Below are positions 57,943-64,000 of a DNA stretch of 64,000 bases, piece after piece. The notes below the pieces were generated by a model. That model did no database searches. It was not told where the DNA came from and worked only from the letters and a program-made list of their open reading frames with translations. A program made the translations under genes and the position numbers. The stretch's first letter is position 1. Each line of letters starts with the position of its first letter. Origin of the DNA: CANJIV01 sp046330225 (GTDB taxonomy: Bacteria; Actinomycetota; Thermoleophilia; Solirubrobacterales; Solirubrobacteraceae). The stretch lies in contig JAXLTD010000001.1 of NCBI GenBank assembly GCA_046330225.1, positions 310,001-374,000 on the forward strand, read 5' to 3'.

Positions 57943-58901
57943 TGGCCATCGAGGCCCAGCGCATCTCGAAGCGCTTCGGCGACTACGTCGCCCTGGATGA
58001 CGTGAGCGTCTCGGTGCCGGAGGGCGCCCTCGCCGCGCTGCTGGGGCCGAGCGGCGGCGGGAAGTCCACGCTGCTGCGCGTGATCGCCGGCCTGGAGGTC
58101 CCCGACGCCGGCGCCGTCCGCATCGACGGGGAGGACGTGACCCAGGTCCCGGCCCGCAAGCGCGGGGTCGGCTTCGTGTTCCAGCACTACGCCGCCTTCC
58201 GGCACATGACCGTGCGCGACAACGTCGGCTTCGGGATGCGGATCCGCCGCCGCGCGAAGTCCGAGACCGCCGCCCGGGTCGACGAGCTCCTGGACCTCGT
58301 TCAGCTCGGCGGCCTGGCCGACCGCTACCCGTCGCAGCTCTCCGGCGGCCAGCGCCAGCGCATGGCCCTGGCCCGCGCGCTCGCGGTCCAGCCGCGGGTG
58401 CTCCTGCTCGACGAGCCGTTCGGGGCGCTTGACGCCCGCGTGCGCCAGGACTTGCGCGACTGGCTGCGGCGGCTGCACGACGAGGTCCACGTGACGACGA
58501 TCTTCGTCACGCACGACCAGGAGGAGGCGATGGAGATCGCCGAGCAGATCGTCGTGCTCAACGCCGGCAGGGTCGAGCAGGCCGGGCCGCCGCGCGAGCT
58601 CTACGAGGCGCCCGCGAATCCGTTCGTGATGAGCTTCGTCGGCCCGGTGAGCCGGATGGGGGAGGCCTGGATCCGCCCGCACGACGTCGAGCTGCTCCTC
58701 GAGCCCCGCGACGGGAGCGCCGAGGCGCTCGTGCGGCGCATCGCGCGGCTCGGGTTCGAGGTCCGTGTGGCGCTGGAGCTCGCCGACGGCACCGAGCTGG
58801 GCGCCCAGATCACTCGCGACGAGGCGGACGGGCTGGGGCTCGAGGAGGGCCAGATCGTCCACGTCCGGCCCTTCCGATCGCGGGTGTTCGCCGCCGCATA
58901 G
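57942..58901 (+). CDS. cysA: Sulfate ABC transporter ATP-binding protein CysA
   Basis: A 319-residue ATPase. Walker A GPSGGGKSTLL, Q-loop FVFQHYAAFRHMTV, signature LSGGQRQRMALARAL, Walker B VLLLDEPFGAL and switch THDQEEAMEIAEQ are all intact. The C-terminal part (about 245-319) is a short regulatory domain as in CysA (VSRMGEAWIRPHDVEL). It powers the CysT-CysW pair. Ends 36 bp before the Rrf2 regulator gene. Confidence 0.94.
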   Translation: MAIEAQRISKRFGDYVALDDVSVSVPEGALAALLGPSGGGKSTLLRVIAGLEVPDAGAVRIDGEDVTQVPARKRGVGFVFQHYAAFRHMTVRDNVGFGMRIRRRAKSETAARVDELLDLVQLGGLADRYPSQLSGGQRQRMALARALAVQPRVLLLDEPFGALDARVRQDLRDWLRRLHDEVHVTTIFVTHDQEEAMEIAEQIVVLNAGRVEQAGPPRELYEAPANPFVMSFVGPVSRMGEAWIRPHDVELLLEPRDGSAEALVRRIARLGFEVRVALELADGTELGAQITRDEADGLGLEEGQIVHVRPFRSRVFAAA

Positions 58902-58937
58902 CGAGCGCGACGCCGCCGACTCGGGTTCAATGGCGCT

Positions 58938-59405
58938 GTGCGCATCACCGCCCGCACCGACTACGCCCTGCGCGCCGCCGTGGAGCTGGCCGCCGCCGAG
59001 CCCGGCGTGCCGGTCAAGGCTGAGCGTCTCGCCGACGCCCAGAAGGTGCCGCTGAAGTTCCTCGAGAACATCCTGGCCTCGCTGCGCCACGCCGGCCTGG
59101 TCGAGTCGCGGCGCGGGCCCGAAGGCGGGTATCTGCTCGCCCGCCCGCCCGAGGAGATCACGCTCGCCGATTTCATCCGCGCGATCGACGGCCCGCTGGC
59201 CGGCGTCCAGGGCCGCCGTCCCCAGGATCTCGAGTACGAGGGCGTGGCCGCGCCGCTGCGCGAGGTGTGGGTGGCCGTGCGCGCCGCGCTGCGGGGCGTG
59301 CTCGAGCACGTGACGCTGGCCGACGTGGCGTCGGGCACGCTGCCGCCGGAGGTCGAGGCGCTGACCGGCGACCCCGACGCCTGGGTCACCCACCCGCCGC
59401 GGTAG
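58938..59405 (+). CDS. Rrf2 family transcriptional regulator, CymR-like
   Basis: A 155-residue winged-helix regulator. It starts VRITARTDYALRAAVELAAA with the recognition helix in KFLENILASLRHAGLVES and the wing RRGPEGGYLLARP. It contains no cysteine at all, so it cannot bind an iron-sulfur cluster as IscR or NsrR do; this fits the cysteine-metabolism repressor CymR, which senses sulfur status through a partner enzyme. Position after the sulfate transport operon supports control of sulfur uptake. GTG 58938 follows TTCAAT by six bases. Confidence 0.87.
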   Translation: MRITARTDYALRAAVELAAAEPGVPVKAERLADAQKVPLKFLENILASLRHAGLVESRRGPEGGYLLARPPEEITLADFIRAIDGPLAGVQGRRPQDLEYEGVAAPLREVWVAVRAALRGVLEHVTLADVASGTLPPEVEALTGDPDAWVTHPPR

Positions 59406-59420
59406 CGCGGGTGGCCGCCG

Positions 59421-60983
59421 CTACGGCCGCAGGCCGCGCGCCTTCGGGCCGGCGGCGAGCTCGTGGCGGATCAGCTCGTGGGCCCGCTGCGCCCAGTCAC
59501 ACAGCAGCGGCCGGGTGTCGCGCGGATCGATGATCTCCTCGACCGAGAAGCGCTCGGCGGTCCGGAAGGGGGAGAGGACCGCTTCGAGCCGCGCCTCGAT
59601 CTCGGCCCGCAGCGCGACGGGGTCGGCGGCGGCCTCGAGTTCGCGGCGGTAGGCCGCCTCGAGCCCGCCCGCGATCGGGAGGGAGCCCCACGCGCCCGAC
59701 GGCCAGGCGTAGCGGAGGTTCAGGCGCGAGCCGTCCCCGTGGCCGGCCCCGGCAACGCCGTAGACCTTGCGGACCAGGATCGACACCCACGGGACTGTCG
59801 CCTGGTAGACCGACGCCAGCGCCCGGGCGCCGTGGCGGATCGTGCCCTGGCGCTCGCTCTCGGACCCGATGACGAAGCCGGGCTGGTCGACGAGGTTGAC
59901 GACGGGGAGGTGGAACTGGTCGCAGGTGTCCACGAACCGGGCGAGCTTGTCCGACGCCGCCGCGGTCAGCCCGCCGCCGTAGTGCTTGGGGTCCGAGGCG
60001 AGCACGCCGACCGGCCGGCCGTCGAGGCGGGCCAGGGCGGTGATGAGCGAGCGCCCGAACTGCGCGCCGGCCTCGAACACCGAGCCGCGGTCGAACACCG
60101 CGGCGAGGATGTCGCGCATGGCGTAGGGCTGGCGCGCGTCGCGGGGCACGACGGAGAGCAGCGCCTCCTCCCGGCGGTCCGGCGGGTCCGTGCCGGGCAC
60201 GGTTGGCGGCGCCTCCCACACGTTGTCGGGGAGGTAGGAGAGGAAGCGCCGCAGCTGGTCCAGGGCGTCGTCCTCGTCGGCGGCGATGGTGTCCACGGCG
60301 CCCGCCCGCGCCTGCGTGCGGGCGCCGCCGAGCGCCTCCTTGTCGGGCGACTCGCCCATCGCGGCGGCGACGACCGGCGGGCCGGCCACGAAGAGCTGGG
60401 CGCTGCCCTTGACGATCACCGAGAAGTGCGAGCACACCACCCGGGCGGCCCCGAGCCCGGCGACCGGGCCGAGCGCGGCGCTCGCGACGGGCACGATCGA
60501 GAGCAGCCCGGCGGTGAGCTCGAAGCCCGGCAGGGGCGGCACGTAGCTGAAGCCCATGGTCTCCAGCGTCTTGACCGACCCGCCGCCGCCCGTCCCGTCC
60601 ACGAGCCGGACGAGCGGCACCCGCAGGTCGTGGGCCATCCGCTCGGCGTAGACCATCTTCTCCCAGATCGCCGCATCCGCGGCCCCGCCGCGGACCGTGA
60701 AGTCGTCGCCCTGCACGACCGCCCGGCGCCCGGCGATCCGGCCCTGCCCGACGACCATGTTGGCCGGGAGGAAGCTCTCGAGCTCGCCGTCGGGGCCGTA
60801 CGTCGCCTTGCCGGCCAGCGCCCCGGTCTCGTGGAACGTGCCGTCGTCGAACAGCTTCGCGATCCGCTCGCGGACCGTCAGGCGCCCGGAGGCGTGCTGG
60901 CGGGCCACGCGCTCGGCGCCGCCCATCTCGCGCGCCAGCGCCTCGCGGCGGCGCAGCTCGTCCAGCTCCGGCTGCCAGGTCAT
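59421..60983 (-). CDS. Acyl-CoA carboxylase carboxyltransferase (beta) subunit
   Basis: A 520-residue crotonase-fold carboxyltransferase of the PccB/AccD/MccB family. Typical stretches are ASGRLTVRERIAKLFDDGTF, GRIAGRRAVVQGDDFTVRGG, LVDGTGGGGSVKTLETMG, an N-terminal oxyanion region with AALGPVAGLGAARV, and VNLVDQPGFVIGSESE plus VRKVYGVAGAGHGDG in the second half. It needs a separate biotin carboxylase/BCCP subunit, not found here. The acyl-CoA substrate is not certain; its style is close to AccD-like methylcrotonyl or acyl-CoA types. ATG 60983 follows TAGATT. Confidence 0.87.
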   Translation of the reverse strand: MTWQPELDELRRREALAREMGGAERVARQHASGRLTVRERIAKLFDDGTFHETGALAGKATYGPDGELESFLPANMVVGQGRIAGRRAVVQGDDFTVRGGAADAAIWEKMVYAERMAHDLRVPLVRLVDGTGGGGSVKTLETMGFSYVPPLPGFELTAGLLSIVPVASAALGPVAGLGAARVVCSHFSVIVKGSAQLFVAGPPVVAAAMGESPDKEALGGARTQARAGAVDTIAADEDDALDQLRRFLSYLPDNVWEAPPTVPGTDPPDRREEALLSVVPRDARQPYAMRDILAAVFDRGSVFEAGAQFGRSLITALARLDGRPVGVLASDPKHYGGGLTAAASDKLARFVDTCDQFHLPVVNLVDQPGFVIGSESERQGTIRHGARALASVYQATVPWVSILVRKVYGVAGAGHGDGSRLNLRYAWPSGAWGSLPIAGGLEAAYRRELEAAADPVALRAEIEARLEAVLSPFRTAERFSVEEIIDPRDTRPLLCDWAQRAHELIRHELAAGPKARGLRP

Positions 60984-60990
60984 GGCGAGG

Positions 60991-60996
60991 AATCTA
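60991..60996 (-). promoter_or_regulatory. -10 box TAGATT, leaderless start of carboxyltransferase gene
   Basis: TAGATT on the minus strand ends seven bases before ATG 60983. Confidence 0.5.
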
Positions 60997-61118
60997 CGCC
61001 TGCGGCGCCGAAGCCGAGGCTGAGCCGCCCGGGCCGGCCGAACCTCGTTCTCGCTGGCGCGGCGCCGATCTCGGTCCCTGCGCCGCGCTGCCCGCCGCGC
61101 TCCGGCTTATGAATCCGT

Positions 61119-61124
61119 TATCGT
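61119..61124 (+). promoter_or_regulatory. Possible -10 box TATCGT for riboswitch transcript
   Basis: TATCGT lies about 15 bases before the start of the conserved riboswitch core and would start a leader of about 180 bases. No clear -35 element. Confidence 0.35.
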
Positions 61125-61134
61125 GGTCAGCTCA

Positions 61135-61296
61135 GTCCATGGAAACGCCGAGTTCCTGCCAGCTCCGATGGCGGGAAACGGGGGAACCAGTGGCCGCCGA
61201 ATGGCGGCTTGGGGCGAATCGCGAATCAGGGCTTCGGCCCGCTGCGTAGCGCGACTCTTTCCGCACGAGCCCGTCAGCTAACCCCGTAGGCGCACG
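61135..61296 (+). promoter_or_regulatory. Cyclic di-AMP riboswitch (ydaO/yuaA class)
   Basis: Conserved blocks of the ydaO-yuaA aptamer occur in order: AACGCCGAG (61144-61152), ACGGGGGAACCAG (61178-61190), GGGGCGAATC (61211-61220), then CGAGCCCGTCAGCTAACC (61266-61283) and CGTAGGC (61285-61291), just before the ribosome site AAGGAG. Variable stems lie between them. In actinomycetes this class sits in front of cell-wall hydrolase genes (rpf, NlpC/P60) and turns expression off when c-di-AMP is high. The gene downstream is exactly such a hydrolase. The end of the aptamer almost touches the ribosome site, so control of translation start or of termination are both possible. Confidence 0.9.
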
Positions 61297-61307
61297 AAGG
61301 AGAAAGG

Positions 61308-61973
61308 TTGTCCGTGCCTGCACACCAGATTCGCCGTTCCGCCCCGCCTCGGGGCCGCGTGCCCATCGCCCTCCTGCTGGCGGCCCTCGTCGTCGGCGCG
61401 GCCGCGTTCCTGCTCGGCGTCGCCGCCGGGGACGCCGCTGCGGCCACCGGCGCGATCACGCCCGGGTCGAAGACCACCAAGCGCAGCACGAGTCCCGGCG
61501 CTCAGGGCGCCACGGGCGGCCTGAACCCCAGCCAGGCCGACAGCGGGCTGCCGTCAGTCGCCGGCAGCAAGGCCCGCATCACGGCCAGCGGCCTGGCCAT
61601 CCCGCCGAGCGACGCCCCGCTTGCCGTCAAGCGCGCGATCCTCGCCGGCAACCAGATCGCCAAGAAGCCGTACCTGTGGGGCGGCGGCCACGGCCACTGG
61701 TTCGACTCCGGCTATGACTGCTCGGGCTCGGTGTCCTTCGCGCTGCATGGCGGCAAGCTGCTCAGCACGCCGCTGGCGGGCGAGTTCCGCAGCTACGGCG
61801 CCGCTGGCCACGGGCGCTGGATCACCGTCTACATCAACAGCTCGCACGTCTACATGACGATCGCGGGGGTGCGATTCGACACCTCCGCCCAGCGCGAGAA
61901 CGGCTCGCGCTGGTCGGCCCGGCCGCGGTCATGGGGCTCGGGCTTCATCGCCCGGCACCCGCGCGGGCTGTAG
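61308..61973 (+). CDS. NlpC/P60-like peptidoglycan hydrolase
   Basis: A 221-residue exported or membrane-anchored hydrolase. The N-terminal signal/anchor is IALLLAALVVGAAAFLLGVA, followed by a Ser/Gly/Pro-rich linker. The catalytic domain (about 115-221) has YLWGGGHGHWF, the nucleophile cysteine in YDCSGSVSFAL and the His in SSHVYMTI, as in NlpC/P60 endopeptidases, though the domain is slightly divergent. TTG 61308 is preferred because AAGGAG ends six bases upstream; GTG 61314 is the alternative. Controlled by the c-di-AMP riboswitch directly upstream, linking wall cutting to turgor signalling. Confidence 0.87.
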   Translation: MSVPAHQIRRSAPPRGRVPIALLLAALVVGAAAFLLGVAAGDAAAATGAITPGSKTTKRSTSPGAQGATGGLNPSQADSGLPSVAGSKARITASGLAIPPSDAPLAVKRAILAGNQIAKKPYLWGGGHGHWFDSGYDCSGSVSFALHGGKLLSTPLAGEFRSYGAAGHGRWITVYINSSHVYMTIAGVRFDTSAQRENGSRWSARPRSWGSGFIARHPRGL

Positions 61974-61990
61974 CACCGGCCTGGCCCGAC

Positions 61991-62125
61991 GGGTGAGGGC
62001 GCGGTTCGGCCGCTCTGGCCGGCCGAACCTCAACCTCGGACGTGCGCCCGCGTTCTTGGCGCGTGCCCGCCCCGCACGGCCGGCCCGGGTGAGGGCGCGG
62101 TTCGGCCGCTCTGGCCGGGCAACCT
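61991..62125 (+). repeat. Two hairpin-bearing repeats 96 bp apart
   Basis: GGGTGAGGGCGCGGTTCGG begins at 61991 and again at 62087. In the first copy GGTTCGGCC (62003-62011) pairs perfectly with GGCCGAACC (62021-62029); the second copy is degenerate on its right arm. Both are followed by AACCTCAAC. They fill the 197-bp gap after the hydrolase gene and may act as its terminator. GGCCGGCCGAACCTC also occurs at about 61033. Confidence 0.75.
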
Positions 62126-62170
62126 CAACGTCGCGCCGGCCGCGGCGCTCGCGGGTGCCATGATGGCTCG

Positions 62171-62785
62171 GTGAGGCGGCGGCGTGCGCGCACCTGGACG
62201 GCTTCCGTCGCGGCGCCGGCGGCCGCGGTGGCCGCCCTCGTCGCCGGCTGCGGCGGCTCCACGGGCGGGCCGGGCTCCACCGCCGGCTCGGCTGCCGCGC
62301 CCGGCCCCGGCGCCCGGACGGTCCCGGCCCCGACGGCTCCTCGCGCCTCGCCCGCTCGCCCCGCGGCCGCGGCCGCCGACACTGCCGTGATCCGCCGCTG
62401 GGCCGCGGCGCTGCGGGCGGGGCGGATCTCCAAGGCGACGAGCGCCTTCGCGCTGCCGGTCGTCGTGAGCAACAGCGGGCCACCGATCACGCTGCGATCC
62501 GCCGACGAGGTCGCCGTCTTCAACATCACCCTCCCGTGCGGCGCAAGGGTCGTCCGCGTGCTCGACGTCGGCCGCTACGTCACCGCCACGTTCGAGCTGA
62601 CGGCCCGGCGCGGGCCAGGCGCCGGGTGCGGCGCCGGGGTCGGCCAGCGCGCGTACACGGCGTTCCTCATTCGGAACGGCCGCATCGCGGCCTGGCGGCG
62701 GGTCGGGGCGCCCGACGGCCGGCCCTCCCGCGGTGCGCCGCGGCTGCCAGGGCGGACGCCGCCGCCCGGAACCCAGGCGGCGTAG
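62171..62785 (+). CDS. Hypothetical lipoprotein
   Basis: A 204-residue lipoprotein: Arg-rich head (VRRRRARTWTAS), lipobox AALVAGC, a Ser/Ala/Pro spacer, then an alpha-beta domain with AVIRRWAAALRAGRISKATS, two cysteines (LPCGARV, GAGCGAG) and FLIRNGRIAAWRRVG. The fold resembles SnoaL/NTF2-like modules (helix followed by curved strands), which is inference. GTG 62171 has CATGAT six bases upstream. Function unknown. Confidence 0.68.
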   Translation: MRRRRARTWTASVAAPAAAVAALVAGCGGSTGGPGSTAGSAAAPGPGARTVPAPTAPRASPARPAAAAADTAVIRRWAAALRAGRISKATSAFALPVVVSNSGPPITLRSADEVAVFNITLPCGARVVRVLDVGRYVTATFELTARRGPGAGCGAGVGQRAYTAFLIRNGRIAAWRRVGAPDGRPSRGAPRLPGRTPPPGTQAA

Positions 62786-62910
62786 GCCCGGCGTAGCGGG
62801 CGGGGCCCGCGGGCGTCGGGGCCGGTGGCGGTGGCGGTCCGTGCTGGCGCGTATGGCGACCGGGGCCGCGGGGAACGGCGCACCGAGGGGGTCGGGCCGG
62901 GACGCTGCGG

Positions 62911-63052
62911 CGGCTCGGCGATCTCGTGCGTGTGAGCCACCGGATCGGTGGCTGGTGTGCGCAGGAACGGGGTCGGGCTCGCGGCTCGGCGATCTCGTGC
63001 GTGTGAGCCACCGGATCGGTGGCTGGTGTGCGCAGGAACGGGGTCGGGCCCG
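62911..63052 (+). repeat. 71-bp tandem repeats with hairpin core, locus 2 (2 copies)
   Basis: Units start at CGGCTCGGCG (62911, 62982; period 71). Each holds CCACCGGATCGGTGG (62937-62951, 63008-63022) preceded by GTGCGTGTGAG, the same 26-base core as locus 1 at 44.1 kb, with different flanks. A partial unit may precede at 62870-62905. The repeats occupy most of the 319-bp gap 62786-63104; the rest shows no gene. Confidence 0.9.
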
Positions 63053-63104
63053 GCGGGCCGCGGCATCCCGCCGGCGGCACCGAGCCGTCGCTCGGCCCGC
63101 CCGC

Positions 63105-63563
63105 CTACGGCGCCGGGCGGTGCTCGTCCAGCGCGCCTGGCGGCGGGTCGGTGCCGGGGACGTAGTCCCGGACCCACAGCTCGCCGGTGTCCGGGAACTC
63201 GTTGATCTCCGGCGCGAGCATCGTGCTGACGATCATGATCCGCACGCGGCCGGCGGTCCGGTTCGTCAGTTCGTGCGCGCCGGACCGGCCTGCCGGGAAG
63301 GCCACGACCTCGCCGGGCACGAGCTCGCGGGTCCCCTCCAGGGTCCGCAGCGTCGGGGCGCCCTCGAGCACGATCAGGAGCTCTTCGTTGTGGAAGTGCG
63401 CGTGCAGCGGGAAGGTCGCGGCGCCGGGCTCGACCTCGAACAGCGAGGCGCCGAGCTGCTCGGACCCGGCCTGGCGGCCGACGAAGGCGCGGCGCCAGCG
63501 GTACGGCGGCTCGTCGCGGGAGCGGTCGAAGGCGGGATCGAAGATGTTCGGGCCGGTGGGCAT
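63105..63563 (-). CDS. Cupin domain protein
   Basis: A 152-residue single-cupin protein. Motif 1 is PLHAHFHNEELLIVLEG (metal-binding His, His, Glu) and motif 2 is PGEVVAFPAGRSGAHELTN with the last His. It probably binds a divalent metal; whether it is an enzyme (isomerase, dioxygenase) or a sensor is open. ATG 63563 is divergent from an acyl-CoA dehydrogenase gene with 29 bp between start codons. Confidence 0.83.
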   Translation of the reverse strand: MPTGPNIFDPAFDRSRDEPPYRWRRAFVGRQAGSEQLGASLFEVEPGAATFPLHAHFHNEELLIVLEGAPTLRTLEGTRELVPGEVVAFPAGRSGAHELTNRTAGRVRIMIVSTMLAPEINEFPDTGELWVRDYVPGTDPPPGALDEHRPAP

Positions 63564-63571
63564 GGCCGCGG

Positions 63572-63583
63572 ATGATCTAGGAT
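63572..63583. promoter_or_regulatory. Overlapping divergent leaderless promoters (cupin / acyl-CoA dehydrogenase)
   Basis: TAGGAT on the plus strand (63578-63583) ends nine bases before ATG 63593. On the minus strand GATCAT (63572-63577) ends eight bases before ATG 63563. The two boxes directly abut. Confidence 0.45.
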
Positions 63584-63592
63584 CGGCGGCCG

Positions 63593-64000
63593 CATGGCCA
63601 CTGCTGCCCCCGGCATGTACGAGCTGCCGCAGGAGTTCATCGACTTCCGCGACACGATCCGCCAGATCGTCACCGAGCGGGTCGCACCGCGCGCCGCCGA
63701 GATCGACGAGGCGGCCGCGTATCCGCACGATCTGCGCCAGCTCTTCGCAGAGCAGGACCTCTTCGGCCTCCCGTTCGAGCCCGAGCACGGCGGCACCGGG
63801 ACCGGCTGCCTGATGCTCAACATCGCGGTCGAGGAGGTGTCCAAGGCCTGCGCCTCGACCGCGCTGATGCTGATGGTCCAGGAGCTCGGGACGCTGCCCA
63901 TCCGCCTGTTCGGCACCGCCGAGCAGCAGCAGCGCTGGCTCCCGAAGTGCGCCACGGGCGAGTGGACCCCGGCCTTTGCCCTCTCCGAGCCCGAGGCTGG
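63593..64000 (+). CDS. Acyl-CoA dehydrogenase, 5' part
   Basis: The gene runs off the right edge; 136 residues are visible. The N-terminal helical domain (PQEFIDFRDTIRQIVTERVA, LFAEQDLFGLPFEPEHGGTG) and the beginning of the FAD/substrate region (LFGTAEQQQRWLPKCATGEW, AFALSEPEAG) match the acyl-CoA dehydrogenase family. This differs in sequence from the 552-residue enzyme at 27.3 kb. ATG 63593 follows TAGGAT. Confidence 0.9.

Noticed and set aside
58923..58934. T-loop-like word GGGTTCAAT suggesting a tRNA
   Set aside because: No acceptor, D or anticodon arms around it; it fits better as the -10 region of the Rrf2 gene.

Overview
The window is very GC-rich chromosomal DNA from a Gram-positive bacterium, almost certainly an actinomycete. 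The best guess, an inference, is class Thermoleophilia (Solirubrobacter-like). Supporting signs are GTG/TTG starts and many start codons 6-11 bases downstream of a TAnnnT box (leaderless transcripts). Also present are an ETF-EtfD respiratory module, a LysX-type lysyl-tRNA synthetase/MprF fusion, a LAxTG class E sortase signal, an F420-type PPOX protein and an actinobacterial c-di-AMP riboswitch. No rRNA, tRNA, phage, IS element or CRISPR array was recognised.

Layout. 1-3.5 kb: edge of a lipoprotein gene, an M20 peptidase, a DUF1244 protein and a PrsW-like membrane protease with a frameshift before its DUF2510 tail. 3.7-18 kb: a tightly overlapping three-gene operon coding for a 2,655-residue KS-AT-KS-ACP-ACP-KR-DH synthase, a single-chain BC-BCCP-CT acyl-CoA carboxylase and a phosphopantetheinyl transferase. 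Together these look like a self-contained factory for an unknown lipid or polyketide. 18-23 kb: a hypothetical gene, a membrane protein with a long Pro-Glu rod, a secreted phosphoesterase and a DMT transporter. 23-29 kb: etfB-etfA-etfD facing an acyl-CoA dehydrogenase, a route for electrons from acyl-CoA oxidation to menaquinone. 29-35.9 kb: a LysRS-MprF fusion in the reverse order from mycobacterial LysX, followed by an AI-2E-type permease, a LAxTG cupredoxin, a small unknown gene and an MFS transporter.

36-50.9 kb: mostly single housekeeping or stress genes (subtilase, catalase-like peroxidase, tandem PPOX protein, ArfB-like hydrolase, AlkA-like protein lacking the catalytic Asp, disulfide oxidoreductase, LhgO-like oxidase, SGNH hydrolase, LOG protein, PLD protein, PPK2, MepA-like endopeptidase, Raf-inhibitor-like lipoprotein). 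Intergenic DNA at 43.9-44.3 kb carries 17-bp and 71-bp tandem repeats; the 71-bp family recurs at 62.9-63.05 kb. 51-54.6 kb: a beta-carbonic anhydrase, a small gene and a solitary MmeI-like type IIL restriction-modification enzyme. 54.6-59.4 kb: a rhodanese and a complete sulfate ABC transporter followed by a cysteine-free Rrf2 regulator. 59.4-64 kb: a carboxyltransferase, a c-di-AMP riboswitch in front of an NlpC/P60-like hydrolase, a lipoprotein, a cupin and the start of a second acyl-CoA dehydrogenase.

The most notable items are the synthase/carboxylase/PPTase operon (with Thr instead of Ser at both ACP attachment sites), the inverted LysRS-MprF fusion, the 71-bp hairpin repeat family, the riboswitch, and the pervasive leaderless promoters, including divergent pairs packed into 29-46 bp.
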